A stretch of 64,000 nucleotides of DNA from Moringa oleifera (taxonomy: Eukaryota; Streptophyta; Magnoliopsida; Brassicales; Moringaceae). How positions within the stretch are numbered: the stretch's first letter is position 1; every line of letters starts with the position of its first letter. The DNA is taken from contig JAJFZO010000344.1 of assembly GCA_021397835.1 (NCBI GenBank), positions 1,178,001 to 1,242,000 of the forward strand. Reading direction: 5' to 3'. A program made the translations under genes and the position numbers. This document shows, piece by piece, positions 24,538 through 38,190 of this stretch. The notes beneath the pieces are model-generated. The model did not search any database, was not told where the DNA came from, and was given only the letters and a program-made list of their open reading frames with translations.

Positions 24538-27500
24538 TAAAAAAGGCAAGTCTGAACTGATTAAGCTCAATCAAATTCAATTGATTGAGACTGGTGACAG
24601 AGGACTTCTTACTTTTAAAAACTGATGGATTCTCGAGTTTAAGTGAGTGATGGGTGAGGCTTCCATGTTTAATAGGAGACCAGCCCAGCCAAGCTAATAG
24701 GTAAAGCTTACCATGAAAGAACCAAACTCACTAAGAAAGTTCCAGGGTGGGGCTCGTTGAAGAAATTTGATGGTCGCATTCTGCTCTTTCCATGTCATGG
24801 GTTATAGGCTTGTCTTACAGAAAGTGTGCCCCAGCGCGATAGGTGCTTTTACTAATACAGTAATGGCTTCCTAGTCAGGTCAGCCTTCTTTGGTTTGTCT
24901 TACGAACGGAGTGGGCTTTTCCCTAATAGGGTCTAGTTTGAAGGCAAGTAAGCTATTAAGACACACATAACTACCTTTTTTAGTTTACATGGAATGGTTA
25001 TGGTCTTGGAATGTCTTTTTCTCAAATAAGGCAAAGGCATAGCTTGCACTAACATACAAAACTGGTCACAGAAAAGGGCAAAAGAGACAAAGGCCAAAGC
25101 ATTGACTAAAGGCACGGGGTAAACATATATTCGCCTTTGACTCATTTTTTGCTTACTAACTGCTACTCGGCCAAATGCTCCCTACATCATTAAAAAGAGG
25201 AATCCAGGTCGTCAACGTACTTTCGAAGAAGCTTGGGATTAGGCTAAGATGGAATGGATTTTTCATTCCTTTCCTACTACTCAACACTTCTTTTTTGAAT
25301 TTTCTCACCCCCTTGGAAGCCTAGCTAATTTTTAATAACTACCACAACTACAATGGATAGGATAGGATAGGAATGGGTTAGGAAGAAGGAAAAAGCATAG
25401 TCTCCGCTCACTAACTTCAAGGCAGTAGCTTTGTAACTTACTTTGACTTAAAAGCACATTTGGTCACTTTCAGCTTCCGATTGCAAAGTCGAAGCTGACT
25501 GGTGACTATTGGGAATGCCTCATACTAGCAAAATCAAACGCATAATCCATTTTTCAAATAAAGAGTTCTAACTTTGTTCCTATGGCTTTGCAAGATGCAT
25601 CAAAGACCCCTTCAACATTAACCCATAAGAAGGGATGAAAAAGCAAGAAATAATGAAATAGGATAGTTGGCATATGCTAGCTGGCATATGCTAGCGAATC
25701 CAGTACATAAGTCGCTTTCATTCTCAACGAACCAACACGAAAAAGTTGTTTAAGTGACTGTTTACACACTTAACTCACTAGGAGAAGAAGTAAGGATCAC
25801 ACTCCCTACTAGACTTGTCTAAGATAGAAAAGATGGATAAGCCACTCTCTCCATCTGACTAAGCTTGGCCTTTATGTGGGCACCTTGTCTGTTATGCCCT
25901 TTGCTTTGGTGCCAGCGTATATAAAGTAGTAAACCTCGACTCCTTTTACCTTTCTGTGGTGTGGCTCTTATAACTCTTTGTAGTTGTTATCTCCTTCTCT
26001 TTCCTTCTTCCTTATCCTTAAGGAATTGGATATAGAACCGTTAGGAGTAGGATCATTCATTAACAAAGATGGATTGGCTTCAGTTGACCTTCTTACTATA
26101 GGAATGCTTGAAAAAGCTCTAATTCCAATAAGCTTGTGATCACTCTTAAAGGTAGCTAGAAACGAAAGGAGTATGTGCTCAAAGCTAAGATCAGCTGCTA
26201 TTGGACTTCTTTCCTTGGCGAAAAGGGGTTAGCAAGGATAGCAACCTTGTTGATTAAAGTAAAGGACCAGGGTATAGCACTTTTATTTTGTTTTATGGGT
26301 ATACCCACTTTTCAATATGGATATGAATGACTAAAGTGTCTTCCCATGGTCTGGACTAAGCCCAAAAGAAAAAAAGGAGTGTTAGATCCACGAATGAAGA
26401 CATATTATCTCACAGATGAAAGAAAAGAGGTCACTTGTTTAAGTTAAGTAATTGTAGAGACCAAGAAGCGTTTGTAGTGAAAACTTTCCCTCTACAGGCC
26501 TCTTATAGGTAAAGCCAAAGAGAGTAATGAGAGGAGAGGAGTTCAAACCTATCTCAAGGCCTAATAGGTCTATTTTTGCTGCCTTACTTACTTCCCTGGG
26601 GGAGGTTCAATTGAAGAAGTTGTGACAAAACAAGCTCTTACAGAATCAGTAGCTATTGAACCTCTATCTATTGAAAGGACGACTAGTAGTGGTTCGTCTT
26701 ATCATATTACTAATGGTTAGTGGGAAGAAGACTAGCTCTAGCCTTCAAGAGTCAACCAGGTCTTAGATTCGGCATTGGTTAGGCAAGGCATTAGATTAGG
26801 AAGGCACCTAAGCTAAGCCTTAAAATTTCCATGCTTTATTGTTGTTATTTGGGTTTAGGAAGAGAAAATCACTGTTTAGCTTATGTTAGCTTAGATCCTC
26901 TTTGAGATGAAAAGCAAAAAAGTCCATATCAAAGGTGAAAGCCTCCATCAAAGCAAAATGGAAATACCGAGGAAGATCCAACCAACAATCGAGTCCATAC
27001 CCGGCTCTAGGCTTTCAAGACAAAAGCCCAGGCTCAAGGGCCCATCTCTGTCATGTCGTCAAGCCAAAGAAGAGAGAAAGCCTAGCCCTTAAAGCAAGCT
27101 TGCTTCACCTTCACTTCCTTCTATACTTGATTCTTAATCTACTCTGAAGTTAGCCAATGACTCAAGCTCTTTTGCAATGAAATCATTCTTAGGTAATTCA
27201 ATGGTTTAACTCAAGTTTAAATGGTATCTCGGGTATATTTCTTATCTGTTGTTCATGAATCCATTTCAGGTTTTCAAGGATACCCGATCTTTTCTCTTTC
27301 AATTGCTGCTCTAAGAAAGGAAGTTTCATTAAGGAAAGTGGTATCTTCTAGTTGATCACTTAAGCTTTTAGCTTAAAGGACTGATCTTTGCTTGAACTTA
27401 GCCAGAGTAAGGCCAATTTAAATAAAGATAACTGGGGGTGAAGCCTTTATATGAAACCATTTCTTTCTCTTTGGGAAGCATAGCCTACTTTCGTACTAAA

Positions 27501-30500
27501 GGTTTGAGACTTTCCTTCTGATCCTAGTTCTTGGCACTGGGAAGAGTCTCCATAACTTATAGAGTAAGAAGCAATAGAGAAAATCCACCCTAGAATTGTT
27601 AGGCTCATTAAATGTAAATAGAATTAGTATATTATGGCTGAAGAATGGTTTTTAAAAAGGTTAGAAGTAAAAATTATTCCAATGCTTCAACAGATTTTTT
27701 CTTAATATACTGAAACTCATCTTGTACAGCGAAGTAGAAAAGCAACAAAGCAGAATTTCTGGTATGGTATATGAAGAGAAATTTAACTTATTCGAAGAGG
27801 GGTTCAACTCCTATAACCTCAATGTGGAAAAGCGAAGCCTCTTGGGATAAAAGACATAAAGAAAGGATAATGAGGATTCTATGTATGGTGAAGAGCCTTT
27901 CCCTTTCTAAGCGAGCGTGGAAGGTACCTATCCTCCTTTCTAACTAAAAAATACATAAAGTTGAGGACCAGAAAAAGATAATTATGCACCATACCTTGTC
28001 TGGAGGTGAGAGATGAGCCCTGAAGGCATAAAGAGAAAGTAGGAAAGCAAAGAAATGGACATGACTAAAAACAACAAAGACCAAACTTTAATGATAAGGA
28101 GTGAAAAACAAGACATGGATCTACTAGAGGAATAGATGATGGAAGCTACCTATAGAGATAAAGTGGTGGGGAGCTTCTCAAAGAAGCAATAGTTTTTACC
28201 CAAAAAAAAAAAGATTTTGTCTACTTTGTTCCCTTGAGACATTTACTCAATGAAGAAGCCCATTCGATAGGAAGAGCTGATATAGAAACAGATACTGCTA
28301 GCCTTATTGTAAAGAATGGATTCTTTAATCCTCCATCGAGTTCTGACTTACTGAAAGGAAGGTAAGAGTCATAGGATGTGTAGTAGTAACATGAGAAAGC
28401 ATGCCCAATCCAAGCACTTCCTGTGCCTCATGGAATAGGGAAAACAATCGGGTAAACAATGGTCTTTCCCTAGATGGGAATAGGTTACATCTCTAGGTGG
28501 TCATATTCTTTATGAGAAGGTTTCCTAGCCAGTCAAACAATCATCCTCAAGGGGCAAGTGTTTCCTTCTTTTAAGTTGGTTCTTTCCATAGAACAAAGTA
28601 GTGCTAGTAACTGCATCCTTGCCGACCCACTGTAAGAGTTACTAGCCAACGTACTGTACTTGCCTCCGCATAAAGAGATTAAACAGCCTATTTTACTTTC
28701 ACACGTCTTAAGAATCTGGATAATAAGTTAAGAGATCTAAGAGATGCCTCTTAAAGAACCTAAGGGCCTGGTAAGAATATTCTCTTTTCACTCTTAACCC
28801 TAACATATAATAAGCATAAAGAAATTAATTTAGTTTGTCCACATGTAAATCTTAACTGGTTTTTTTCTCTTTGAACTCTTAAATGAATTAAAGAAATTAA
28901 TAAGACTGTAACTGAAAGCTACTCTTTATGGGCTTCTTTTCACTATTAACCCCTAACACCAATACTTTAATATCACAAAGAAAAACCCTTAAGTTTCTTT
29001 GCAGGTCAAGATTAAACTATTTCTTTATACACTTACCCTTCCTTGGCCTACTAATAAAGGTAATAAGACCAAGCTTGCAGGTTTTCTTCGCCTGACTTGT
29101 AAGTTGCACATTTGAATCCTGTCCGTAGGTTTAAATCCACCTCGAAGAAAAAGAACGCCATTTATGGAGGCACAACTTTGATAGTCATGTATTCCGGAAT
29201 CCAGGTAAAGTTAGCCGCTATAATCGATTCCTTCGGCCAAGAATAGGAAGACCTAAACTTTACTGGCATAAAAGCAGAATGAAAATGATTTAAATCTCTA
29301 GTACCAATGTACGACAGAGAAGAAAAGGCATGCCTTGTTTCAATATAGGAAAACTTTCTTTCATAGTCGATTGATTGGGTCCCTAAGAGATAGATAACTA
29401 TTCGAGATTTCATTGACTTCATCTAATAGCGTGACGAACTAGTCAATTAGTTGAATTTAAGTGCTCTTTTAATAGATTTGCCTTGATCAACCTTAACATG
29501 AAAACAAAGAAAAACAAGTGGTCAATGCCTATCAATAGGCCAGTGAGCCAAATTCACATTTCCAAATAATTCAATTAATGGAATGGAAAAGATTCCACAA
29601 AGCTCAACTTTAACTAAAAAGGTTTTAGAACTAGTTACTCGAATCCGAAACTCTTGGATCGAATAACAGCTTCTTCCTCTAAACATAAAGCTAAAATCTA
29701 AGTAGGTCGCCTAAAATAAAATTGCAGTTAGTTACCATTTTCTTACCTTTAAGTTGCCCAAAAATTTTAGAGTTAATCCAATATAAAAAGGGAAGAAGCA
29801 CTATTGAACTGAGTTATCTACCCAAACTAACCTATGCTTTGCCCTTGCACAATCCCCCAGCATCATGCCCACAAGAATGATAGTTACTGTCATGATATAT
29901 GGATCAGCCTTGCTTTTTTCATTAATAACCTGTCCTACTAAGCTAACCACGAAAAAACTGAAACTTCTTAAGAAGCGAAAAACTCCTCTATTTCATTATA
30001 GATTACAGCAATTTCTGTAACCTACCTCCTTCTTTGTCATAACCTAACTCCTATTTATCAAGTCTGGGATCTATTTCAACTCCGAGATTGCCTAGTCTTT
30101 CTTGCCTTTCTCTACTATGCCTTTCATCGAAAACTACTAAATCGATTCCTCTTGTTGGCAAAGATAAATCTAGCATTTTGGCTTTCTCGAGTCCTTAGTG
30201 ACTTCTTTGTCAAGCAAGAATTCTTCCTTTAGTTGATCAATTCCTTTAAACAATCTACTATGAAAAGCATTTTAACAAGATCGATACCGACGAAGCATGT
30301 TGACTATCCTCAAGCATACCACCCTACCAGAAAGCATTCTCTCTATTCAAAAGCTTACTATTGACACTACTAATGCAAGGAAAAGAGAGTCATTATTCAA
30401 GCCATTCTACCATTCATTCCTAATCGATAAGAGATAAGACAAAGTCTATCTTTTCTTTAATTCCCTTCTACCCCTTTTCGCAGTTTACTTCGCCTTTTTT

Positions 30501-32906
30501 TCTTTTTCTGCCATAATTAAGCAAGAAAAAAGCTATTCTTCTTAACAGTTTTTCAAGTGAATGGAATGACTCTTCCCCCGAGGGTGACATCACTACCTAG
30601 ATCCTCATCTCTTGAACATGTTCTGGGAGCTAGCTTAATGGCACTGCCATCTCACCTAGTTTAGATTGATTCCTTGAGAGCTTCTTCTCTAGTAGACGAT
30701 TTGACCCATTTTATCTTTTCTCATTCTCCTTCTTAGTAATAAGTTAAGGTCTTTCCCTATCACGACCACCTTTTGTTATCCAAACTAAATTCATCATAAA
30801 AGAAAAAGTTAGTGAACCCAACCAGTTCCATTCTAATTCTCTCAGACAAGCAACATAGCTGCCATCAAGTGGCCTTTTTAGAGCTAGGGTGAGACCAATA
30901 CTATTAAGAAAAAGGAATAATAGCCTTTATGCCTTGAGCCTTAAGCCTTGAGCTAAATCATTGACCTTGCACCTGGTTTGATTAAGAAATTACCGCATTT
31001 CCTCTAAAAAAAGATCTAACTCTTTCTTTCTAGCTTAGCCAAACTACTTGACTTAGGTTAATTCACTCTTTCTTTATCGCAAGCAAATAGCTAAAAGAGC
31101 TGATGAAAGAATACCTTCTTCTTTGGTTCTTTAAAACATCTGCAGAGCAGTTATTATAGAAAGACTAGCATATCTAACATGAAAAGCAAGCAAAGACCTC
31201 TTTTTTGGTTTGGTGGCCTCTTTCCTTTAGAAAAGCAAAAGTAGAATCAGAATCTAAATCTCAGATATGGAATCTGGCTTAAAGAAATTTCTGTTGAGGT
31301 AGGTAAGTCTCAAAAAGCATTCCACTAGCACTCATCCCTTGTTTAATCGACGCTCAGCCCTTTTTTTTTTACTGTAAGAGCTAAAATAACTCTATTCCTT
31401 CTATCGAAATTAGGCCTTTTTCTAATCCTACTGCTCCTTTCCTAAGAGATGAAGAAAAAGCTATCGACTTGGCCTATTTGATTACACCATTCTTCCCATT
31501 TTGAAAGAAGAAATAGCCCCATTGATGACAACAGGTTCGATAGCTGGGGATCTTGCTAACCATGAAACTCCTAACCTTGAATCATATAATCGGGGATGAG
31601 CTCCTTCCCTTCCTTCTAGCCATTGAAGGCACGAGAATTGCAGCTTTTTCTTTGGATCCATTTCAAAAAAGCATTTCCCTAATCTAATGCCATGCCCTAA
31701 GTCTTAATCTCCTAATGCCCATACTCTAATAGTAAATCGATGGCATCATTATTTTTTCTCCCTCAAACCTTCAATATTAGATTCTTCCTTTCGATTTCCT
31801 TCACTTAGAGTAGTGAATCTAGTGAAAGCTAAAGACTAAGAAGAAGGTATGGAAGCTGGGCCAATACCTAGTTGGATAAAGCTAGCCACCTCGCTTAGTC
31901 TACCTTCCCTAGATCAGTCTTTCTTGCCTTTCTCTTTTACTATTAGGCTCACTCCCTTAAATATGGTCGAATTCTCATTCTAAGGTCTCATCTTTTAAGC
32001 ATTCACCAGGCCACCTAAGACTCACAACTACACCGATCGAAGTGGCTCACTCCAGTAAGGTTTATTTCATGATCTGCAAAGGCCCTGACAACTGCTGCAT
32101 GATCATATCAAGAACCTAGTCATGATCTTTGTCCAGGCATGAAAGTAATGGGTCCATGTATAAAAGGTGTCTCCCTTAATACACCTTTGATGTTGCATCC
32201 TATGGGAAAGATTTCGCCGGCTAATCACGCTAATGTCTTTCTTCATCAAACTCATCAGTGACTCTGACATTTGACTCATCATGCATCAAAGGTTTACCCT
32301 TGACCATCTTACTTTCATTGTCGAGTCTGAACTTGGAGCATCTGTTACACCTCTAATTGATTAATAGTAGAAATTGAAAGACGGAGTTAGTCTACATATT
32401 CTTGAAAGTCATTTTTGACTCAAATAAAGATCACAGGCTTAGTTGTCTTGGGTTGCTGTCTCAGCACATGCCAACTCTTATGTACCCAACGAGTAGGTTA
32501 AGGCACTTTATGTTGCTACTTGCCTTGATCTTATAGTTTGCCAATCAAACTTGTTTACTCTATATTATCGATAAATCGGTATTTCCCCCAAACTACTTGC
32601 TTTCGTATGCCTCAAAACTTTTAACATTGTTTTATCTCCAAACAGAGACCTCGTAGGCCTTATTCTAAAGATAAAAGTAGCAATAAGCCAACTACTACAA
32701 CTACATGCGCATCTAGTGCAGTGCCCTGGAAGCAAGCTACCTTGACCATCTTTCAAAGTTCTAAATAATTTACTAATCAAAGATTGTAAGGTGGATTGCT
32801 TTACATTTAGCCATGCCACAGTAACGCTCAAAGCAATCTTCTTTTACTTGCGAGACAAAATCTAGCAGCCAATTGCTAATTTTGAATAACCAGCCCAGCA
32901 ATAAGT
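24538..32906. other. Long gene-free stretch leading to the ccmFn relic
   Basis: No gene recognised. The stretch is rich in words such as AAGAAAG, CTTTCTTT and CTTAGC that are frequent in plant mitochondrial spacer. A 14-base tandem repeat, TGGCATATGCTAGC twice, lies near 25668-25695. Since it is contiguous with the ccmFn relic at 32907 without a visible boundary, mitochondrial origin is likely for at least its right part. Confidence 0.5.
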
Positions 32907-34606
32907 TTAATTTTTTCATAACATAATGGCGTGGGGTTTCGTGTGAGCTGAGTGACATAGGCGTACAAGAGTACTTCGTGTCACGACCATCACCTTTTTA
33001 TAGGTTCTACGAACTAATGTATGTTGCTTCATTTGGGAGAAAAAAATCATAGATATGCTGGTCATTAGAACGAAGAACTACCATAAAAAGATTTCTTATG
33101 TATCGTCTGCTACAAAACTTTTGGATGGGAGCTAGTAATCTGAACAATATCGAAAAGGTTCCTAAGACAGCATGGAAAAGTCAAAACATTAGGAAACTGA
33201 AGTCCAAAAATGAAGAATGGGTAGAATTACTGAATGAATACCAACTATGGCTACTATCCAAGGCATAAAAGAAGTATTTTTTTACGATATCCAGAAACCA
33301 CCAACCACCTCAACCTAATTCATGATGAGCCCACCAAATTCCTGGCAAGATACCTATGGTTAAAAACCACTAACATGTCAAGATCAAAATTTGAATTGGT
33401 TCTTGGTCCTGGTCAAAGACCACTATATTTGCGCTCGCCGTCCAACAAAAAAGCAAAGTAGTAGTATTTTTCTTTCCATTACAAATGACATGTTTTGCCT
33501 ACTCCCTCCACGTGTCCACTAGTGCTCTTGTCTAAAGTAAAAATAAGGCGAAAAAGCAATGCCGAAGTAGTATGAGTGGGTTTTTATTATTACGTAACAA
33601 TAGAGTAAGGTAAGGGTTAAAAGCTCACTTGTTATATGGGATCCGAGTATCTAGCAGATCGGAGCAGTGTTCCTTTCTTTTTGATAGCATCCTTCCACAA
33701 TGGCGATGACTGCCATAATCCCAATCATCATTTTTGATTTATATAAGCCAAAACCCATACTAGTGGCAACATCCCGGCATAAATGTAATGAGGATGTATA
33801 GTTGATATAGAATCCTGTGAAACAGGATTTGATTTTGCAACTAGTTCGGTACAAGTGAAGAAATTTAAAACAAAAGGATCAAAACTCACCGATAGGAAAG
33901 GAGAGAAAAACAAAGCAATGCCAAGGGCTTCATCAATTTACTGTTCATCGATAGACGAAGCTCTCTTTTTATCATCTCATGGCAGATGCAACAATGGATA
34001 AGTCTTTTTTCCCTTTCACAAACCATGAGAGCATTTAGTGTCCAAAAAACAAAGCTCGTTTTCCTTTTAGGGTAAAGCGACACAAAATAAAGGGCTCGTC
34101 CATCAAAAGTTCAGTTCCTTCACGAACAAAGTTCAAAATCAATAATGGTTTGTAGAACGAAAGAAGTATACAACTGCTGTGCAACCCTACTTCTTTTGCT
34201 CACAACGAATAAAAGTGAGAGAATAGAATTCTTCACAAAATTTGAGAAAAAAATTTAAAAATTTTCTCTATGGCCTTCTTATTTTATGACATTATGCCTT
34301 TGGGGTCAACCAAGATAACAAAGAAAAAATTCATAAAAATCTAGGATCTAACACCATAATAAAATACTATGCTCATGATTGGACCATGTCCTTGAGATTT
34401 GGTAAAACAAAGGTGCATTAGTGATTAATACATTGTAATTGGATAAGTTATTAAGAATATGACGAAACAGAAGACCAAGGAAAAAAAAAAAGAATGCATT
34501 AAAATACAAGTGCTACACCAAACACTGGTGGTTCTTTCTTATTACAAGTGAATGCAACGAAAAGACCCAAAAATAATGAGTAATAAGATGATTCATATAT
34601 TGACAT
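32907..34606 (-). pseudogene. ccmFn: ccmFn, cytochrome c maturation gene, nuclear mitochondrial pseudogene
   Basis: The minus strand gives a nearly full-length relic of plant mitochondrial ccmFn, a membrane component of the system I haem lyase for c-type cytochromes. The start context MSIYESSYYSLFLGLFVAFT lies at 34606. Further on are NNLSNYNVL and [11 protein letters not shown], the IHPHYIYAG block near 33780, QDQEP followed by the tryptophan-rich haem-binding region (WWAHHELG then GGWWF near 33290-33350), IHSVILPILHFWT, and a C-terminal MKQHTLVRRTYKK. The terminal TAA is at 32907-32909. The length of about 1.7 kb fits the intact gene. Many stops interrupt it, most explainable as TGG to TGA/TAG or CGA/CAA to TGA/TAA, and frameshifts are present. 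No introns are expected or seen. It cannot encode a protein. Confidence 0.95.
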
Positions 34607-35445
34607 TTCGTGCTCATTTCCAAAATTTTGTTTCGTTATTCCTATCATCCGATAACAACAAGATGATCCATAAGAAAAGCGACAAGATTCAAACCTATTA
34701 CTAGCCCGACCCTGACCTGTTGTGTTGGTTGGCTGACCTAGCCTCTCGCATCGCCATTGTACTCGAAAGAGATGTGCTGCACTACCTAGCACGTAACCTT
34801 GCCACCCTTACCTCTCTTCTAGTTATGCCATTATCAATCGCGGCCTCGAACTGGTTGCCCTCATCCAATAAGAATGATTATCCTTATGATTAAAGAAAGA
34901 CCAGCTTACTTACTTTTCGAGTGCTAGTTTCATAATCTTGACAAGCAACTTGTTAGGAGTGCGGGCATGCAAGCTTGCCCAACATATGAAAGAAGCTTTT
35001 AGGTAAAGCATTTTGTGGGGGAGATATAGTTTCCAGGCTGGATTTTTTAGATCAAATAGGACTAGTTAGGTGATAAAGGGGGTGAAATCTAACCTTTGCA
35101 TCAATGTTTGGCACGATGGCTTGCTTGAATGTTAAAGCCAAGTGGTGGTTCTTTCTTTTTGCTTAGCTTATCGAATCAACATATGCCTATTCTCCTTTGA
35201 TGACTCCCAATAGAGAAATCCTAAATTTGTCGATGAGGACTGGAAGAAAGTTGGGGATGAACATAGATCTTTTCGTCTATCTGACGTGTTGAAAATAAAG
35301 TAATGGTTTTTTATTTTTTATTTCCTTATCATAGAAGCAATATTCACCGGTAGAAGGATCTTCTCACAATAACCTTTAGTACGATAGAACTCGTTAATAA
35401 GTTTACGAAGGTTTTCAGTAATACAAGAAGGGCTAATCACTATAC
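34607..35445. other. Region upstream of the ccmFn relic; no gene seen
   Basis: The ccmFn frame is open for another 62 codons upstream of its start (to 34792), which is probably chance or an upstream extension seen in some mitochondrial genomes. Otherwise nothing is recognised before the CACTA insertion at 35449. Confidence 0.5.
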
Positions 35446-35469
35446 TGCCACTACTACAAATAAAATATT

Positions 35470-35760
35470 TAATAACAGTTAAAAAGGACTTTAATGATAA
35501 TAAAGAGGGGAGAGTTTTAATTAATGACATTTCTTGAAAACTATCATTAAAACTCCTTTTTAATGCCCTCTTTTAATGATAGTTCTTTTAAAACTGGCGT
35601 TAAAGGGGGAGTCGGACTATTTTAACAGAACTGTCATTAAAAAAGGAGGGCCTTTAATGATAGTTCTTTTACAACTGCCATTAAAGACCTTCCCTTTAAT
35701 TTTAAAAGAACTGTCATTAAAGGGTGAGGACTTTAATGACAACTCTAATAGAACTGCATT
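35470..35760. repeat. Left subterminal repeats of the 2.8-kb CACTA element
   Basis: At least six alternating direct and inverted copies of TTTAATGATAGTTCTTTT / GAACTGTCATTAAA lie here, spaced irregularly between short linkers such as GGAGGGCC. The same motif is present inside the right end at about 37915-38190. Such arrays bind the TNPA-type protein in known CACTA elements. Confidence 0.88.
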
Positions 35761-36109
35761 TATAAAATTCTTCATCTCTTTCACATTAGCCACATATCTT
35801 TATCTTGTATACGTTAACACAATTCAATACTAACACTTCAATGAAACAACTTTTCTTTCAATACTCTTCAATGCCATTCTCACTCAAACCATCATTATTT
35901 CTTTCATGTTTGAAAACACTTCAACATAATCCAATCCAAAAAGTAATGAAAGATGAAGAAAAAAAAAACTTAATGTCATAACTGAACTCCATATGTACAA
36001 TAAATATTATCATACACAATCTTAAAAATTCAACTATGTAAATTCAATAACGTTCATGTGTACAAAAATCTTCAAGGCTCAACTTTTTAATATAGTATTC
36101 TAAAGAAAC

Positions 36110-36705
36110 TGTTCAATCTCCTTTCTAACTTCATCAGTATCTAACTGAGTGTAAGTATCTATATTCACTAACTACATTTATAAAAAAAAAATGTAGTTAA
36201 TTCACTTAAAACTCCTAGTAAGCACATCAATTACCAAAGCAATTACATAAAATAAATGCTTAAAAACTTACTGTTTTCGTATATAGGACATTTTTGTCAC
36301 GTTTTTCTATCATGTTCCCTTAAAAATTTTATAACACAATATTCACACTCAGTATTTGAAGGTTAATGTGGACACTACATTAAAAATTTTTAATTGTTAT
36401 ATTTTGTAAAATAAATAAAGCTAATAACATATATTGATTTAAATATATATAACTTAGTAGAAATACTCATAGGAATGTACCTATCACTTGATTCATTGAT
36501 AACTTCAAACAATTTAAAAGAGCTGCCAATATAAAATAATCAATAATCTTAAGAGTAAAAAATAATACATACTAATATAAATTAAAATATTTTCACTTGT
36601 ATGGACATAAGTTGATCTACTTCTTGACGAGAACGATGGTTCAAAGGATCAAAAATGTTGTACACAAAAGGACAAGGCTCGACAATCATCAACAATAAAT
36701 TCATC
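36110..36705 (-). pseudogene. Ulp1/C48 cysteine protease, C-terminal relic
   Basis: This is homologous exon by exon to the last four exons of the gene at 55817-58935. The relic reads MIVEPCPFVYNIFDPL near 36670 (intact relative: VIVEPWAFTYTVFDPL), a CTCTTTT exon start after an AG near 36530, NTECEYCVIKFL near 36330 (intact: NHECGYYVMKYM), and NIDTYTQLDTDEVRKEIEQF ending in TAG at 36110. The catalytic Asp and Cys positions are still readable, but the HHW that supplies the histidine is gone and two stops interrupt the cysteine exon. It shows that this element descends from a protease-carrying CACTA. Confidence 0.85.
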
Positions 36706-37300
36706 TAATTAATGATTAGTTAATTAATAAATAATATATAACTAATGATTAGTTAGTATATAATTATATAAATAATATATAACTAATAAAAATTAATTAA
36801 AATTTAAGTAAATAATCTATAGTTAATTAGTTAATTAATACATAGTCAATTAATTAACATCTAATTAATTATTTTACAAGCACTAATAAATTAACTAAAA
36901 TTTAAATAAATTTTAATTATTTACTTTAAAAGCATCAAATTAATTAATTAATTAAAATTTGAATAAATAATTAATAACTAATTAGTTAATTACTACATAA
37001 TCAATTAATTAGTATCTAATTAATTCCTTTACAAGCACTAGTAAATTAATTAAAACTTAAATAACATTTAATTATTTGCTTTACAAGCATCAAATTAATT
37101 AATTAAAATTTAAATTAATGATTAATAACTAATTAGTTAATTAATATATATTCAATATTTAATTAACATCTAATTAATTACTTTATAAGCATCTAACTAG
37201 TTAATAAATTATTTAAAATTTAGATAATATTTAATTATTTACTATACAATCATCTAATTAATTAATTATCTATTTAAAATTTAACTAATATTAAATTAAG
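36705..37300. repeat. AT-rich tandem array, ~155-bp period
   Basis: CTAATTAATT-type unit starts recur at 36705, 36861, 37016 and 37170, spacing 154-156 bases, with a partial fifth near 37255. Each unit contains a TTTACAAGCA-like block followed by runs of TTAATTAA. Confidence 0.85.
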
Positions 37301-37914
37301 TTAATTATAAAATCAATATAAATTTTACAAAATATATCAATTATTCTTACTTAACAAAATTTATTCAAACATAAATTGATCAAAATATAAATCTATCTAG
37401 CTAATATCTACTTCATCAAAATATAAATTCATACAACTAACATTTACTTAATTCATCAATTAATATAAAAATCTTAAAAATTATCAAACAATAGATTCAT
37501 CAATATATACTCATTCATACCTAATATTCATCAAAATATACTTACAACAAAACCTAAATTTCACTAATAAAAGTTCACCAAACATACCTAATGAAAAAAA
37601 TCTCAAAATAATATACATTCTCAATATATTCTTAAAATCAAAACCAAATGAAATAATTGTGAAAAAAACTTTCATAAAAAATTTCGAGTCTACCAAAATA
37701 CTTTCATGTTTAAATGCCAAAGATGAAGAACAAATAGAGAGGGGAGGGTTTGGCTTCGCCTTTTGAAGATTAAGACAAATAGGAGAGGAAGGAGCAAGGA
37801 GAGAACAATATAAAGGAAGAGATGTGTGTGGGTCAGATGGCTATTTCTCCAAAAGTGACCGCTACTACTTTTGGAGGAAAAAATTATATCTAGGTTAAAA
37901 GGCTTGGTGCAAGC

Positions 37915-38190
37915 TTTTAATGACAGTTCCAATAGAATTGTCATTAAAGGTTGTGTAGTTTAAGCCTTTAACAACAGTTCTTATGGAACTTTCGTTTAAG
38001 GCTTTAATCTTTTAAGCATTTAACATCAGTTCCCATGGCAATTGACATTAAATATTACCTTTTAATGTCACTTAATGGTAACTGACGTTAAAAATGTGAC
38101 AAATCCCACTTTTAATATCAGTTTTAGAAGAACTAAAAATTGTTAATGATGCTTTTAATGATAGTTCTTTCAAGAATTGTCATCAAATCA
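37915..38190. repeat. Right subterminal repeats of the 2.8-kb CACTA element
   Basis: Inverted and direct copies of TTTAATGACAGTTC and GAATTGTCATTAAA, more diverged than those on the left. They include a variant ending GGAACT in place of AGAACT. The element end follows at 38220. Confidence 0.82.

Noticed and set aside
25668..25695. 14-base direct repeat TGGCATATGCTAGC twice
   Set aside because: A single small tandem duplication without context; noted in the spacer entry only.
32565..32831. 88-codon minus-strand frame just downstream of ccmFn, considered as a co-transcribed ribosomal protein gene
   Set aside because: The peptide does not resemble the mitochondrial ribosomal proteins I know, and no start or conserved motif supports it.
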